This document shows positions 6,230 through 12,543 of a DNA stretch of 17,163 nucleotides, piece after piece (within the stretch, counting starts at the first letter, position 1; each line of letters opens with the position of its first letter). Source of the stretch: Butyricicoccus_A sp945486175. Its GTDB lineage: Bacteria > Bacillota > Clostridia > Oscillospirales > Butyricicoccaceae. The translations under genes were made by a program, and so were the position numbers. Below the pieces are notes generated by a model. That model worked only from the letters and a program-made list of their open reading frames with translations. It ran no database searches and was not told where the DNA came from. The stretch lies in contig CALZUY010000043.1 of the NCBI GenBank assembly GCA_945829445.1, positions 1 to 17,163 of the forward strand. Direction: 5' to 3'.

Positions 6230-7825
6230 TTACTTGGCAGTTACAACGCCGTTCAGGCTCTTGCCGACAGTCGACCAGTTGACAGCGGCATTCAGAACCT
6301 CGTTCAGGGCCTGCACCGGAATCAGAACCGTACCGTCCTGCTCGACAAGGGCGCTATCCTGTACGACCTTTGCACCGTTGGAATAGTAAATGTTGCTGTT
6401 TTTGGTCATCGTGGCTTCCACTGAGCCAAGGATGACGGTTGCAGTGTCGCCGTTCCACTTGACTGAACCGCCCAGCGCCTTCACAGTGTCTTCAAGCGAG
6501 GTGTAGAATGTGCGGTCAATGACAGTGACACCCTGTTCTGTATCGCCAGCAGTCAGATTGATGTCCAGCAGGTTGATGAAGTCCGTCTTCTTGATGAGCG
6601 CGTGGATGCCCTTGGTCTTGTCGACAACCTGGGAAACCTCATAGTCGGTTGCAGCGCTCAGGTAAGCATATGCCATGTCGCGGTCAACACCGAGCTGTTC
6701 GTTGAGGAAATCAATGGACTCGCGGCAGGATTCCTTCATGGCCTCGTCCAGATCCTCATCCAGACCGATCGGGATCCAGTAATCTTCAGTTTCACCGAAC
6801 GGCTGCGTGAAGTTCTCACTGTCGCCGACAATTTCTTCCGAACCGTTTTTGAGGGCGGTCAGACGGACCGTACCGCGCAGGGAGCCCTCCAGAGCAGTCA
6901 GTGCAACTTCGCCGTCGCCCTGTGCAAAGTGCGGGTCACCAGTGAAGAACATCGCGCCCTCTACCTCGATCGGAAGGTACAGCGTGGAGCCTTCGCCCAA
7001 CTCATTGATGTCGAGGTTGCCGCCCTGCTCCGTCGGCGGAACCGAGCTAAGCATTTCTTCTGTATCGGTCGCAACACCCATGATGCCGAGGAACGGGTCG
7101 AGCTCATATGTGACTTCTTCGCCGTCTACCTCGTAATAGGAGCACCAGACATCATCGACCTTCTTGATGGGAGCGAACTTGGAGACATCGCCGTACTTTT
7201 CCGGTTCCTCTGCGGAAGCGTCGTCATAGCGCGGGGAATTTTCCGGGAATTCATCCGGCAGTGCACCCTTGTAATGGCGGTTGGAGATGACGCCATACGG
7301 AACGCGCGGCTGGAGATCGAGCACCTCGATCTTCAGGACATCACCCGGCTCTGCACCTTCGACCTCAACCGGGCCGGTGACAATATGCGGGCCGTCCTCA
7401 AGGAAATCGTGCGCTATGTCTGAGTCAGTGATATTGATGGCATCGGTCAGGATTTCATTCTCTGATACGCCCTGACTGGTGAAATATTCCAGCGCATCGC
7501 GGCCTTGATCCTCCAGCAGGCCCTCGTGGGAGACCGTATCGAAGGTGACGGTGCTGCCCGATTCAACTGTCAGAACCGGTTCGGTGTCGCGGTTCGGCAG
7601 TCGGCCCCAGTTGATGGTGTCTTCATTCGAGCCGACATAGTAGTCGCCCATAATCGTGCCGTCGTCCTTGGTCTGGAGGATTTCAAAGGTATCATCCTGC
7701 GCAGTCTGTGCAGTTGTTCCGGAGCCGCTGTCGGTCGTCTGCGTGCTGCTGCCGCAGCCGGCTACCGTGCCGGTCAGCAGACCGGACACAAGAAGCATCG
7801 CTGTCAATCGTGTGTAATTCATCAT
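6230..7825 (-). CDS. Predicted lipoprotein with acetamidase/formamidase domain and C-terminal copper-amine-oxidase-N-like domain
   Basis: A 531-aa protein. The start at 7825 is chosen because AAGGA (7835-7831) lies 5 nt upstream; the ATG at 7822 (8 nt) is equally possible, while the ATG at 7831 abuts the site. The lipobox TVAGC puts the lipidated Cys at residue 24, followed by a Ser/Thr/Gly linker, so the protein is anchored outside the membrane. Residues about 55-410 match the acetamidase/formamidase (FmdA/AmdA) fold: NWGRLPNRDTEPVLTVESG, GDVLKIEVLDLQP and the metal-site motif FTGDPHFAQGDGE. Known members hydrolyse small amides to ammonia and acid and are usually cytoplasmic. Residues about 430-529 resemble the copper amine oxidase N-terminal stalk domain often fused to Firmicutes surface proteins (SLEDTVKALGGSVKWNGDT, VLIPVQALNEVLNAAVNW). 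The gene is monocistronic and divergent from an Lrp gene, its likely regulator. Confidence 0.85.
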   Translation of the reverse strand: MMNYTRLTAMLLVSGLLTGTVAGCGSSTQTTDSGSGTTAQTAQDDTFEILQTKDDGTIMGDYYVGSNEDTINWGRLPNRDTEPVLTVESGSTVTFDTVSHEGLLEDQGRDALEYFTSQGVSENEILTDAINITDSDIAHDFLEDGPHIVTGPVEVEGAEPGDVLKIEVLDLQPRVPYGVISNRHYKGALPDEFPENSPRYDDASAEEPEKYGDVSKFAPIKKVDDVWCSYYEVDGEEVTYELDPFLGIMGVATDTEEMLSSVPPTEQGGNLDINELGEGSTLYLPIEVEGAMFFTGDPHFAQGDGEVALTALEGSLRGTVRLTALKNGSEEIVGDSENFTQPFGETEDYWIPIGLDEDLDEAMKESCRESIDFLNEQLGVDRDMAYAYLSAATDYEVSQVVDKTKGIHALIKKTDFINLLDINLTAGDTEQGVTVIDRTFYTSLEDTVKALGGSVKWNGDTATVILGSVEATMTKNSNIYYSNGAKVVQDSALVEQDGTVLIPVQALNEVLNAAVNWSTVGKSLNGVVTAK

Positions 7826-7858
7826 ATTCATCCTTTTTCATGCCGGTTGGTTTTGTGT

Positions 7859-7899
7859 AAAAAAACAGAGGTCTACGATGCGCGCTCTCGTAGACCTCT
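7859..7899 (-). terminator. Terminator-like hairpin in the leader of the amidase lipoprotein gene (possible attenuator)
   Basis: AGAGGTCTACGA (7867-7878) pairs perfectly over 12 bp with 7888-7899 around a 9-nt loop. On the minus strand it is followed by T residues at 7865-7859, so it has full intrinsic terminator form. No minus-strand gene lies upstream between here and the Lrp gene, and a good promoter ends 13 nt before it. It therefore sits within the first bases of the lipoprotein transcript, as an attenuator, a 5' protective stem, or the end of a very short RNA. Confidence 0.6.
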
Positions 7900-7911
7900 T
7901 TGTCTGTAACC

Positions 7912-7940
7912 AGTATACAAAAGAAAGGTGGATTGTGCAA
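7912..7940 (-). promoter_or_regulatory. Promoter of the amidase lipoprotein gene
   Basis: On the minus strand TTGCAC (7940-7935) and TATACT (7917-7912) are separated by 17 nt. Transcription would start near 7905, giving a leader of about 80 nt that begins with the strong hairpin. Confidence 0.6.
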
Positions 7941-7942
7941 TT

Positions 7943-8011
7943 CGCAAAATATACGAGAAAAAATTTTGCGTTTTCAATACATTTTGACATTATATACAAT
8001 CATTTTGTCAA
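7943..8011. promoter_or_regulatory. AT-rich region with two inverted repeats between divergent lipoprotein and Lrp genes
   Basis: The region holds CGCAAAAT (7943-7950) with ATTTTGCG (7963-7970), and TTGACA (7984-7989) with TGTCAA (8006-8011). The first repeat lies directly upstream of the lipoprotein -35 box. TATAC recurs at 7914, 7950, 7993 and 8014. Lrp/AsnC proteins bind AT-rich degenerate palindromes in arrays, so these are candidate sites for the adjacent regulator. The rest of the gap up to 8075 shows nothing I recognise. Confidence 0.45.
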
Positions 8012-8075
8012 TATATACTCCCGAATACTTCCTAAAATGCAGGGAAAGTACTTCTTTTTGTTACGGGCGAAAGAA

Positions 8076-8104
8076 TTGCTTTTACAGTATAAATTCAGTA
8101 TAAT
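8076..8104 (+). promoter_or_regulatory. Promoter of the Lrp/AsnC gene
   Basis: TTGCTT (8076-8081), a 17-nt spacer and a perfect TATAAT (8099-8104). The start codon is at 8136, giving a leader of about 25 nt with GGAGG at 8122-8126. Confidence 0.7.
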
Positions 8105-8135
8105 AACAGTATCTGAAAGGTGGAGGAAACAGCAT

Positions 8136-8597
8136 ATGTATTTGAGCGGTTTGGATGATATCGACCGGAAAATCATCGAGATTCTGACACACAACGCGCG
8201 TATTTCCTATGTCGATCTCGCGGAACAGGTCGGGCTGTCGCGCGTTGCTGTGAAGGCGCGCATCCAGGCTCTGGAGGAAAGCGGCGTCATTGAGGAATAC
8301 TGCATCATTGTCGATCCGACCAAAATTATAGGCCGGACAATATCCACCTATTTCGATATAGAGGTGCGCCCGGAATGCTTTCAGCAGGCTGTCGATATCC
8401 TGATGGGCTGCGAGGAGGTCACGAAGCTGTACCATCTGAGCGGAAATTCGCGCCTGCATGTCCACGCGGTTACATCCTCGCAGGAGGAAAATGAAACCTT
8501 TATCAATGGGGTGTTGTATCAGCTGCCTGGTCTGGTGAAGCTGGACACCTCGGTTATTCTCAAGCGGTATAAAGACATCATCGGATTGAAATTATAA
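8136..8597 (+). CDS. Lrp/AsnC-family transcriptional regulator
   Basis: A 153-aa regulator of normal family length. Residues about 4-60 form the winged helix-turn-helix: LDDIDRKIIEILTHNARISY, then DLAEQVGLSRVAVKARIQAL and ESGVIEEYCIIVDPTKIIG. The C-terminal half is the RAM (ligand-binding, oligomerising) domain, with VTKLYHLSGNSRLHVHAV matching the family's core strand. The start at 8136 has GGAGG 9 nt upstream; longer in-frame readings to 7878 run into the promoter. These proteins assemble as dimers to octamers and sense amino acids or other small metabolites. Being divergent from the amidase lipoprotein gene, it probably controls that gene and itself; an amino acid or amide-derived effector is an inference. 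Confidence 0.93.
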   Translation: MYLSGLDDIDRKIIEILTHNARISYVDLAEQVGLSRVAVKARIQALEESGVIEEYCIIVDPTKIIGRTISTYFDIEVRPECFQQAVDILMGCEEVTKLYHLSGNSRLHVHAVTSSQEENETFINGVLYQLPGLVKLDTSVILKRYKDIIGLKL

Positions 8598-8602
8598 CGG
8601 AA

Positions 8603-8646
8603 CAGAAAAAACAGCGCCCCATCTGTCAACCCGACAGATGGGGCGC
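8603..8646 (-). terminator. Terminator of the DUF815 ATPase gene, between convergent genes
   Basis: A 14-bp perfect stem, GCGCCCCATCTGTC (8614-8627) with 8633-8646, has a 5-nt loop. On the minus strand it runs into TGTTTTTTCTG (8613-8603). The plus-strand side has only a weak T tract, so it serves mainly the leftward gene but may also slow transcription leaving the Lrp gene. Confidence 0.85.
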
Positions 8647-8664
8647 ATTGTATTGCAAAAAAGA

Positions 8665-9900
8665 TCAGTTTTCTCCGGTTTCCGCTTCCTTGTCGCCGTT
8701 TTCCAGCGCAAGCTGGTGCGTGATGAACTGGCGCGCGGTGCGCGGGGAGCGGCCATTCTTGCGGATGGCGAAGCGCTCTGCCAGCAGATGGAGGCGCTCT
8801 TCCGGAAGCTCCAGGCCATAGTCCTCGGCGAGGCGGTCGACGATGTAGAGATACTCGTTCTTGACCGGATTGGAGAAGGTGATTTCGATACCGAAACGGT
8901 CGGACAGAGAGGAGGCAGACTGCATCGCGTCGCGGACATGGACATCGTCACCGTTGCGGTCGGAGAAGTTCTCGCGGATGATGTGGCGGCGGTTGGATGT
9001 CGCATAAATCGCCATGTTGTGCGGTTTGCCAGCTACGCCGCCTTCGATGAATGCCTTGAGTGCAACGAAACGCTCATCCTCCGCCGTGAACGACAGGTCG
9101 TCGAGGAACAGGATGAAGGTAAACGGGCTTCGCTCGATCATCGAACAGATTGCCGGGAACTGCTTGATCTGATCCATCGGCAGTTCAATGATCTTCAGGC
9201 CGCGGTCTGCATATTCGTTGGCAATCGCCTTGACAGTGGACGATTTGCCGCAGCCCTTGTCGCCGTAAAGCAGGATGTTGTTGGCATTTTTGCCCGCGAG
9301 CAGTGACAGCGTATTGTCGCGGATGGCTTTTTTCTGTACTGCATAGCCCTTGAGGTCGGACAGGCGGATCGGGTCGGGATTCGCAATCGGCTGCGGGATG
9401 CCGTCGATGACAGTGAAGGCATTTGCGCGGGCGAAGTAACCGGAACCCTTTTTGCGATACATCTGGAGCAGGCCGTCACAGTTGCCGAACGGCAGCGGCG
9501 TACCGGCAGAGAAGCCCGGCAGGGCATCAAACAGCTCGGCACAGCTGCGATAGGACTTGCGGGCAAAGTCCAGAAAATCCGAACCGGAGAGCGAAATGAG
9601 CGCGTTGATCGTGTACAGGTCAAAATCCGCAGCGGCGCGCACGTCGGCGGAAACCGGCTTGTCCACATTCTGGGTCAGGACATTGGTATCATAGTGGATT
9701 TCACGCGCGAAAAGCTTGCCGAGGTCGCCGTGGGTGTAGTGGAACTGGCACAGGCGCGCATAGCTCCGGCAGAATGCCGCCGGGGAATCGTCCAGTGCGG
9801 ACAGCGCGTCCGCATAAACAGAAAAAACTTCCGTACTGCGCAGGCCGCCGAGGATGGTCATCGCTTCTGTGCGCAGGCGGAGGGAAGAGCTGGTTAACAT
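8665..9900 (-). CDS. DUF815-family AAA-type ATPase
   Basis: A 411-aa protein. An alpha-helical N-terminal region (about 1-150) precedes an ATPase core. Walker A is GDKGCGKSS at 213-221, Walker B is ILFLDDLSF around 263-271, a sensor-like ATSNRRH lies at 300-306, and SDRF at 333-336 carries a likely arginine finger. A C-terminal lid follows, ending in a polar tail. This matches DUF815 (ATP-binding protein, relatives of DnaA/IstB-type AAA+), whose cellular role is not well defined. No membrane segment is present, so it is cytoplasmic. The ATG at 9900 has GAGGTGA about 10 nt upstream. It forms a single-gene unit with its own promoter and strong terminator; neighbours do not suggest a pathway. 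Confidence 0.88.
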   Translation of the reverse strand: MLTSSSLRLRTEAMTILGGLRSTEVFSVYADALSALDDSPAAFCRSYARLCQFHYTHGDLGKLFAREIHYDTNVLTQNVDKPVSADVRAAADFDLYTINALISLSGSDFLDFARKSYRSCAELFDALPGFSAGTPLPFGNCDGLLQMYRKKGSGYFARANAFTVIDGIPQPIANPDPIRLSDLKGYAVQKKAIRDNTLSLLAGKNANNILLYGDKGCGKSSTVKAIANEYADRGLKIIELPMDQIKQFPAICSMIERSPFTFILFLDDLSFTAEDERFVALKAFIEGGVAGKPHNMAIYATSNRRHIIRENFSDRNGDDVHVRDAMQSASSLSDRFGIEITFSNPVKNEYLYIVDRLAEDYGLELPEERLHLLAERFAIRKNGRSPRTARQFITHQLALENGDKEAETGEN

Positions 9901-9943
9901 AGGTATCTGTCACCTCATATTGCATCAATTTTGTTCGTATTTA

Positions 9944-9972
9944 ACGATAGCACAAAGCCGTATGCTTTGCAA
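9944..9972 (-). promoter_or_regulatory. Candidate promoter of the DUF815 gene
   Basis: On the minus strand TTGCAA (9972-9967), 17 nt, TATCGT (9949-9944), with TGC just before the -10. The leader to the ATG would be about 37 nt. Confidence 0.45.
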
Positions 9973-10045
9973 GGGCAATCAGATATAGAAAACGGCGGAT
10001 TTGGGCCGGATTTGTCGCTGATTTGTATAAAATAAGCCGAATTTG

Positions 10046-10126
10046 CACAGCTCCCGGCACAAAAGCGCGCTTCCGGCACCGCTGTGGGAGTTCTGCGGAG
10101 GCGCAGGGGACAGGCACAAAATGTGC
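10046..10126 (+). other. GC-rich segment with three small hairpins before the DUF3343 gene
   Basis: In the 273-bp gap between the DUF815 and DUF3343 starts, CACAGC (10046-10051) pairs with GCTGTG (10081-10086), CTGCG (10093-10097) with CGCAG (10102-10106), and GCACA (10114-10118) with TGTGC (10122-10126). A possible -10 (TATAAA, 10026-10031) lies upstream and another (TATACT, 10137-10142) downstream, neither with a convincing -35. I see no match to a known riboswitch and no terminator T-run. Confidence 0.35.
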
Positions 10127-10173
10127 GGCTGCATCTTATACTGTAAGGAGAAAGAATTTCGGAGGTGCGTAGG

Positions 10174-10401
10174 ATGAAACAGAGTCGAATGATTCTGTGC
10201 CGCTCCCAGAGCGAGGCGCTGCTTCTTTCGCGGAAGCTGTCCGCATGCGGCATTGACGCAAGGCTTGCGCGCCCGCCGCGTTCGCCAAAGGTGCGTTCCT
10301 GTTCCTGGGGGCTTGAAATAGAAACACAGGTATCTGACCGGGCGGCAGATTGTCTGGCAGACATGCCGCCCGATGTCTGGAGCTGGGAGGATGGCGGATG
10401 A
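10174..10401 (+). CDS. DUF3343 protein (putative sulfur/selenium carrier)
   Basis: A 75-aa protein. It opens with a beta-alpha unit (MILCRSQSEALLLSRKLSACGIDARL), followed by VRSCSWGLEIE, the conserved Cys-containing segment of DUF3343 (Cys43). Members are proposed to be Se/S carriers because they occur beside YedF/SirA-like and cysteine desulfurase or selenocysteine lyase genes; direct biochemistry is sparse. Extra Cys residues are at 9, 25 and about 60. The start at 10174 has GGAGG (10161-10165) 8 nt upstream; the in-frame GTG at 10165 overlaps that site. Its stop overlaps the start of the downstream PLP enzyme (ATGA), so the two are translationally coupled and probably work together, the enzyme donating persulfide or selenium to Cys43. 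Confidence 0.78.
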   Translation: MKQSRMILCRSQSEALLLSRKLSACGIDARLARPPRSPKVRSCSWGLEIETQVSDRAADCLADMPPDVWSWEDGG

Positions 10402-11558
10402 TTTATCTGGACAACGCAGCGACGACAATGAAAAAGCCGCCGGCAGTCGGAAACGCGGTGCGCTGGGCGATGGGGCATGCGGCGGGCGCAGGGCGCAGCG
10501 CCCATCCCCCGGCAACGATGGGTGCGGAAATCTTATATGACACGCGTACACTGGCAGCGGAGCTGTTCGGGATGGAGGACCCACGCCGCGTGGTGTTCAC
10601 CTGCAATGCGACACATGCACTGTGCCTTGCGCTGTATTCAATGCAGGAATGCAGGCATTTTGCGATTTCCCCATTTGAACACAATGCTGTTTTGCGTCCG
10701 GTCATCGATATTGTCAAACAGGGACACAAACGGCTGACAATTTTAAAAGGCGAGCTGTGGAACGATGAAATGCTGCTTGAATCGGCGAAAAAGGCGATTG
10801 CAGACGGCGCGGACTGCTTTGTTTTGTGCCATGTTTCCAACGTATTCGGCTATATCCAGCCGCTTGAGCAGCTCGACCGCATGCTGACGGAGGCCGGCAT
10901 CCCGCTGATTCTCGACGCATCGCAGTCGGCAGGCGTGCTGCCCATCGATGTGTCAAAGCTGCCCAGCCTTGCGGCGGTGTGCATGCCGGGGCATAAAGGG
11001 CTGTATGGCCCGCCGGGAACCGGGCTGCTGCTGTGGCTGTCGGACGACATGCCGCATCCGCTCATGCCGGGTGGAACAGGAAGCCGGTCGGAGCAGGCGG
11101 AAATGCCGGATTTTCTGCCTGACCGCCTGGAAAGCGGCACGCAGAATATTGCGGGTGTCGCAGGACTGTTTGAAGGGATGAAATTCATACAGCGGATCGG
11201 TGAGGAAGAAATTTTGCGGCATGAACGCGCCTTATGCCGCATTGCAGAGGACGAACTGCGGGAAATTCCGGGCATCGTGCCGTTTATCTCGCCAGATATG
11301 AATCGGCAGACCGGCGTGCTGTCATTTTGGAGCCGCCAGCTTCCGGTGGAAACCGTCGCGCAGCGTCTGGCCGAGCAGAATATCTGCGTCCGCGCGGGGC
11401 TGCATTGTGCACCGCTCGCGCACAAAACAGCGGGGACAGAGCGCACCGGAACCGTGCGGATTTCACCCGGCTGGTTCCAGACAGAGCGTCAAATGAGACG
11501 GTTTGCAGCCCGGATTGCAGTGATGAGCGGAAAAGAATCATCGCAAAATTTGGAGTAG
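10398..11558 (+). CDS. Cysteine desulfurase/selenocysteine lyase-like class V aminotransferase
   Basis: A 386-aa PLP enzyme. MIYLDNAATTMKKP is the classic N-terminus of the NifS/CsdB group. ILDASQSAGVLPID holds the Asp (D173) that contacts the PLP ring nitrogen, and MPGHKGLYGPPGTG holds the Schiff-base lysine (K200). The loop VRAGLHCAPLAHKTAGT carries the likely catalytic cysteine (C337) of group II desulfurases. It resembles the 'cysteine desulfurase family protein' subfamily rather than housekeeping IscS or SufS. The start at 10398 overlaps the DUF3343 stop by ATGA, and GGGAGG lies 7 nt upstream; upstream in-frame ATGs would read through the partner gene. It probably removes sulfur or selenium from (seleno)cysteine for the coupled carrier. 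No clear terminator follows, so read-through into cdaA is possible. Confidence 0.88.
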   Translation: MIYLDNAATTMKKPPAVGNAVRWAMGHAAGAGRSAHPPATMGAEILYDTRTLAAELFGMEDPRRVVFTCNATHALCLALYSMQECRHFAISPFEHNAVLRPVIDIVKQGHKRLTILKGELWNDEMLLESAKKAIADGADCFVLCHVSNVFGYIQPLEQLDRMLTEAGIPLILDASQSAGVLPIDVSKLPSLAAVCMPGHKGLYGPPGTGLLLWLSDDMPHPLMPGGTGSRSEQAEMPDFLPDRLESGTQNIAGVAGLFEGMKFIQRIGEEEILRHERALCRIAEDELREIPGIVPFISPDMNRQTGVLSFWSRQLPVETVAQRLAEQNICVRAGLHCAPLAHKTAGTERTGTVRISPGWFQTERQMRRFAARIAVMSGKESSQNLE

Positions 11559-11562
11559 GCTA

Positions 11563-11591
11563 TTCACACCTTGTCGGAGTTGTGGTAAAAT
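11563..11591 (+). promoter_or_regulatory. Candidate promoter of the cdaA operon
   Basis: TTCACA (11563-11568), 17 nt, TAAAAT (11586-11591), with TGG before the -10 as an extended element. The 11-mer TGTGGTAAAAT here (11581-11591) is identical to one upstream of tetR at 5467-5477. The leader to the start codon is about 75 nt. Confidence 0.6.
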
Positions 11592-11634
11592 AAAAATACG
11601 CATGGGTTGTTTCATGCATATCTTGATAAAGAAA

Positions 11635-11651
11635 CCTGCATTTTATGCAGG
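11635..11651 (+). other. Small hairpin in the cdaA leader
   Basis: CCTGCA (11635-11640) pairs with TGCAGG (11646-11651) around TTTTA, ending 5 nt before the GGGAG that serves cdaA. It could modulate translation; there is no T-run, so it is not a terminator. Confidence 0.35.
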
Positions 11652-11673
11652 AACTGGGAGAATCAACTGCTTT

Positions 11674-12543
11674 ATGGATTCCATTTTACTGCTGTGGCAA
11701 AATTTAACATCGATTACAGTTTCCGATGTCATTGATATTGCGGTGGTCTCGTTTCTCATCTACCAGGTGGTAAAGCTGGTGCGGGAAACGAGCTCCGCCC
11801 GCATTATCCGCGGCGTCATTGTCCTGATTGGCGCCATGTGGATTTCCAATATCCTTCAGCTGACGATGGTCAATTACCTGTTCCAGACCGTGTTGACTTG
11901 GGGCATCCTGGTCATTGCCATTGTGTTCCAGCCGGAGCTGAGGCGCGTGCTGGAGCGCGTCGGCAAGAGCAAGCTGTCCTCGCTCATGCTGCGCAACGAT
12001 ACCATTCCGGTGGAGGAAAATGCAATTCTTGAGATTGTACATGCCTGCTCGGAAATGTCGTGGTCGCGCACAGGTGCGCTGATTATTTTTGAGCGCAAGG
12101 AAAACCTGGAAGACGTCATCCGCACGGGCACGGTTGTCAATGCGGATGTCAAGGACGAGCTGGTGCGCAACATCTTCTATGAAGGAGCGCCGCTGCATGA
12201 CGGCGCGATGATTATCCGCGGCGGGCGGGTGTACGCCGCAGGCTGCGTGCTTCCGCTGTCCCCGAATCCCAATCTCGCGAAGGAACTGGGCACGCGCCAC
12301 CGCGCGGCAGTCGGTATGAGTGAAAACGCCGACTCGGTCAGTCTGGTTGTGTCGGAGGAGACCGGTTCGATTTCCATTGCGATTGACGGCCAGCTTCAGC
12401 GCCATCTTGTGCCGGAGCAGCTGGATGAAATTCTGCGCACAGAGCTTCTGGTCAAGGAGGAGCTGGAAGAGCAGCACGAGGAAATGACGATGCTTGCGAA
12501 AATCATGGATAAAATCCAGGGCTTCGGAGGGAAAAAACGATGA
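11674..12543 (+). CDS. cdaA: Diadenylate cyclase CdaA (c-di-AMP synthase)
   Basis: A 289-aa membrane enzyme that condenses two ATP to cyclic di-AMP, the messenger controlling potassium and osmolyte uptake and cell-wall homeostasis in Firmicutes. Three hydrophobic helices (about 17-34, 42-60 and 67-87) precede the cytoplasmic DAC domain. APLHDGAMIIRGGRVYAAGCVLPLS carries the catalytic DGA motif (D176-A178) and GTRHRAAVGMSE the RHR motif (208-210). A charged, probably coiled C-terminus (about 250-289) follows. Length is normal for CdaA (near 270-290). The start at 11674 is chosen by family length; GGGAG (11656-11660) is 13 nt away, rather far, and earlier in-frame ATGs at 11602 and 11614 would add a non-conserved extension. 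The stop overlaps the cdaR start (ATGA). Confidence 0.95.
   Translation: MDSILLLWQNLTSITVSDVIDIAVVSFLIYQVVKLVRETSSARIIRGVIVLIGAMWISNILQLTMVNYLFQTVLTWGILVIAIVFQPELRRVLERVGKSKLSSLMLRNDTIPVEENAILEIVHACSEMSWSRTGALIIFERKENLEDVIRTGTVVNADVKDELVRNIFYEGAPLHDGAMIIRGGRVYAAGCVLPLSPNPNLAKELGTRHRAAVGMSENADSVSLVVSEETGSISIAIDGQLQRHLVPEQLDEILRTELLVKEELEEQHEEMTMLAKIMDKIQGFGGKKR

Noticed and set aside
6602..7423. 273-codon open frame on the plus strand
   Set aside because: It is antisense to the amidase domain, with no ribosome binding site or recognisable motif.
7859..7899. T-box or guanidine-type riboswitch
   Set aside because: The leader from the predicted start is only about 80 nt and shows a single stem. 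I see no T-box or ykkC consensus sequences.
7878..8135. N-terminal extension of the Lrp gene
   Set aside because: The open frame continues upstream, but it covers the promoter and the lipoprotein hairpin. The family N-terminus and the GGAGG site fix the start at 8136.
9915..10584. Minus-strand frames of about 200 codons over the DUF815-DUF3343 gap
   Set aside because: The composition is Pro/Arg/Ser-rich with no motif, and they are antisense to the DUF3343 and desulfurase genes.
11704..12477. 257-codon open frame on the minus strand
   Set aside because: It is antisense to cdaA, whose DGA and RHR motifs are unmistakable.
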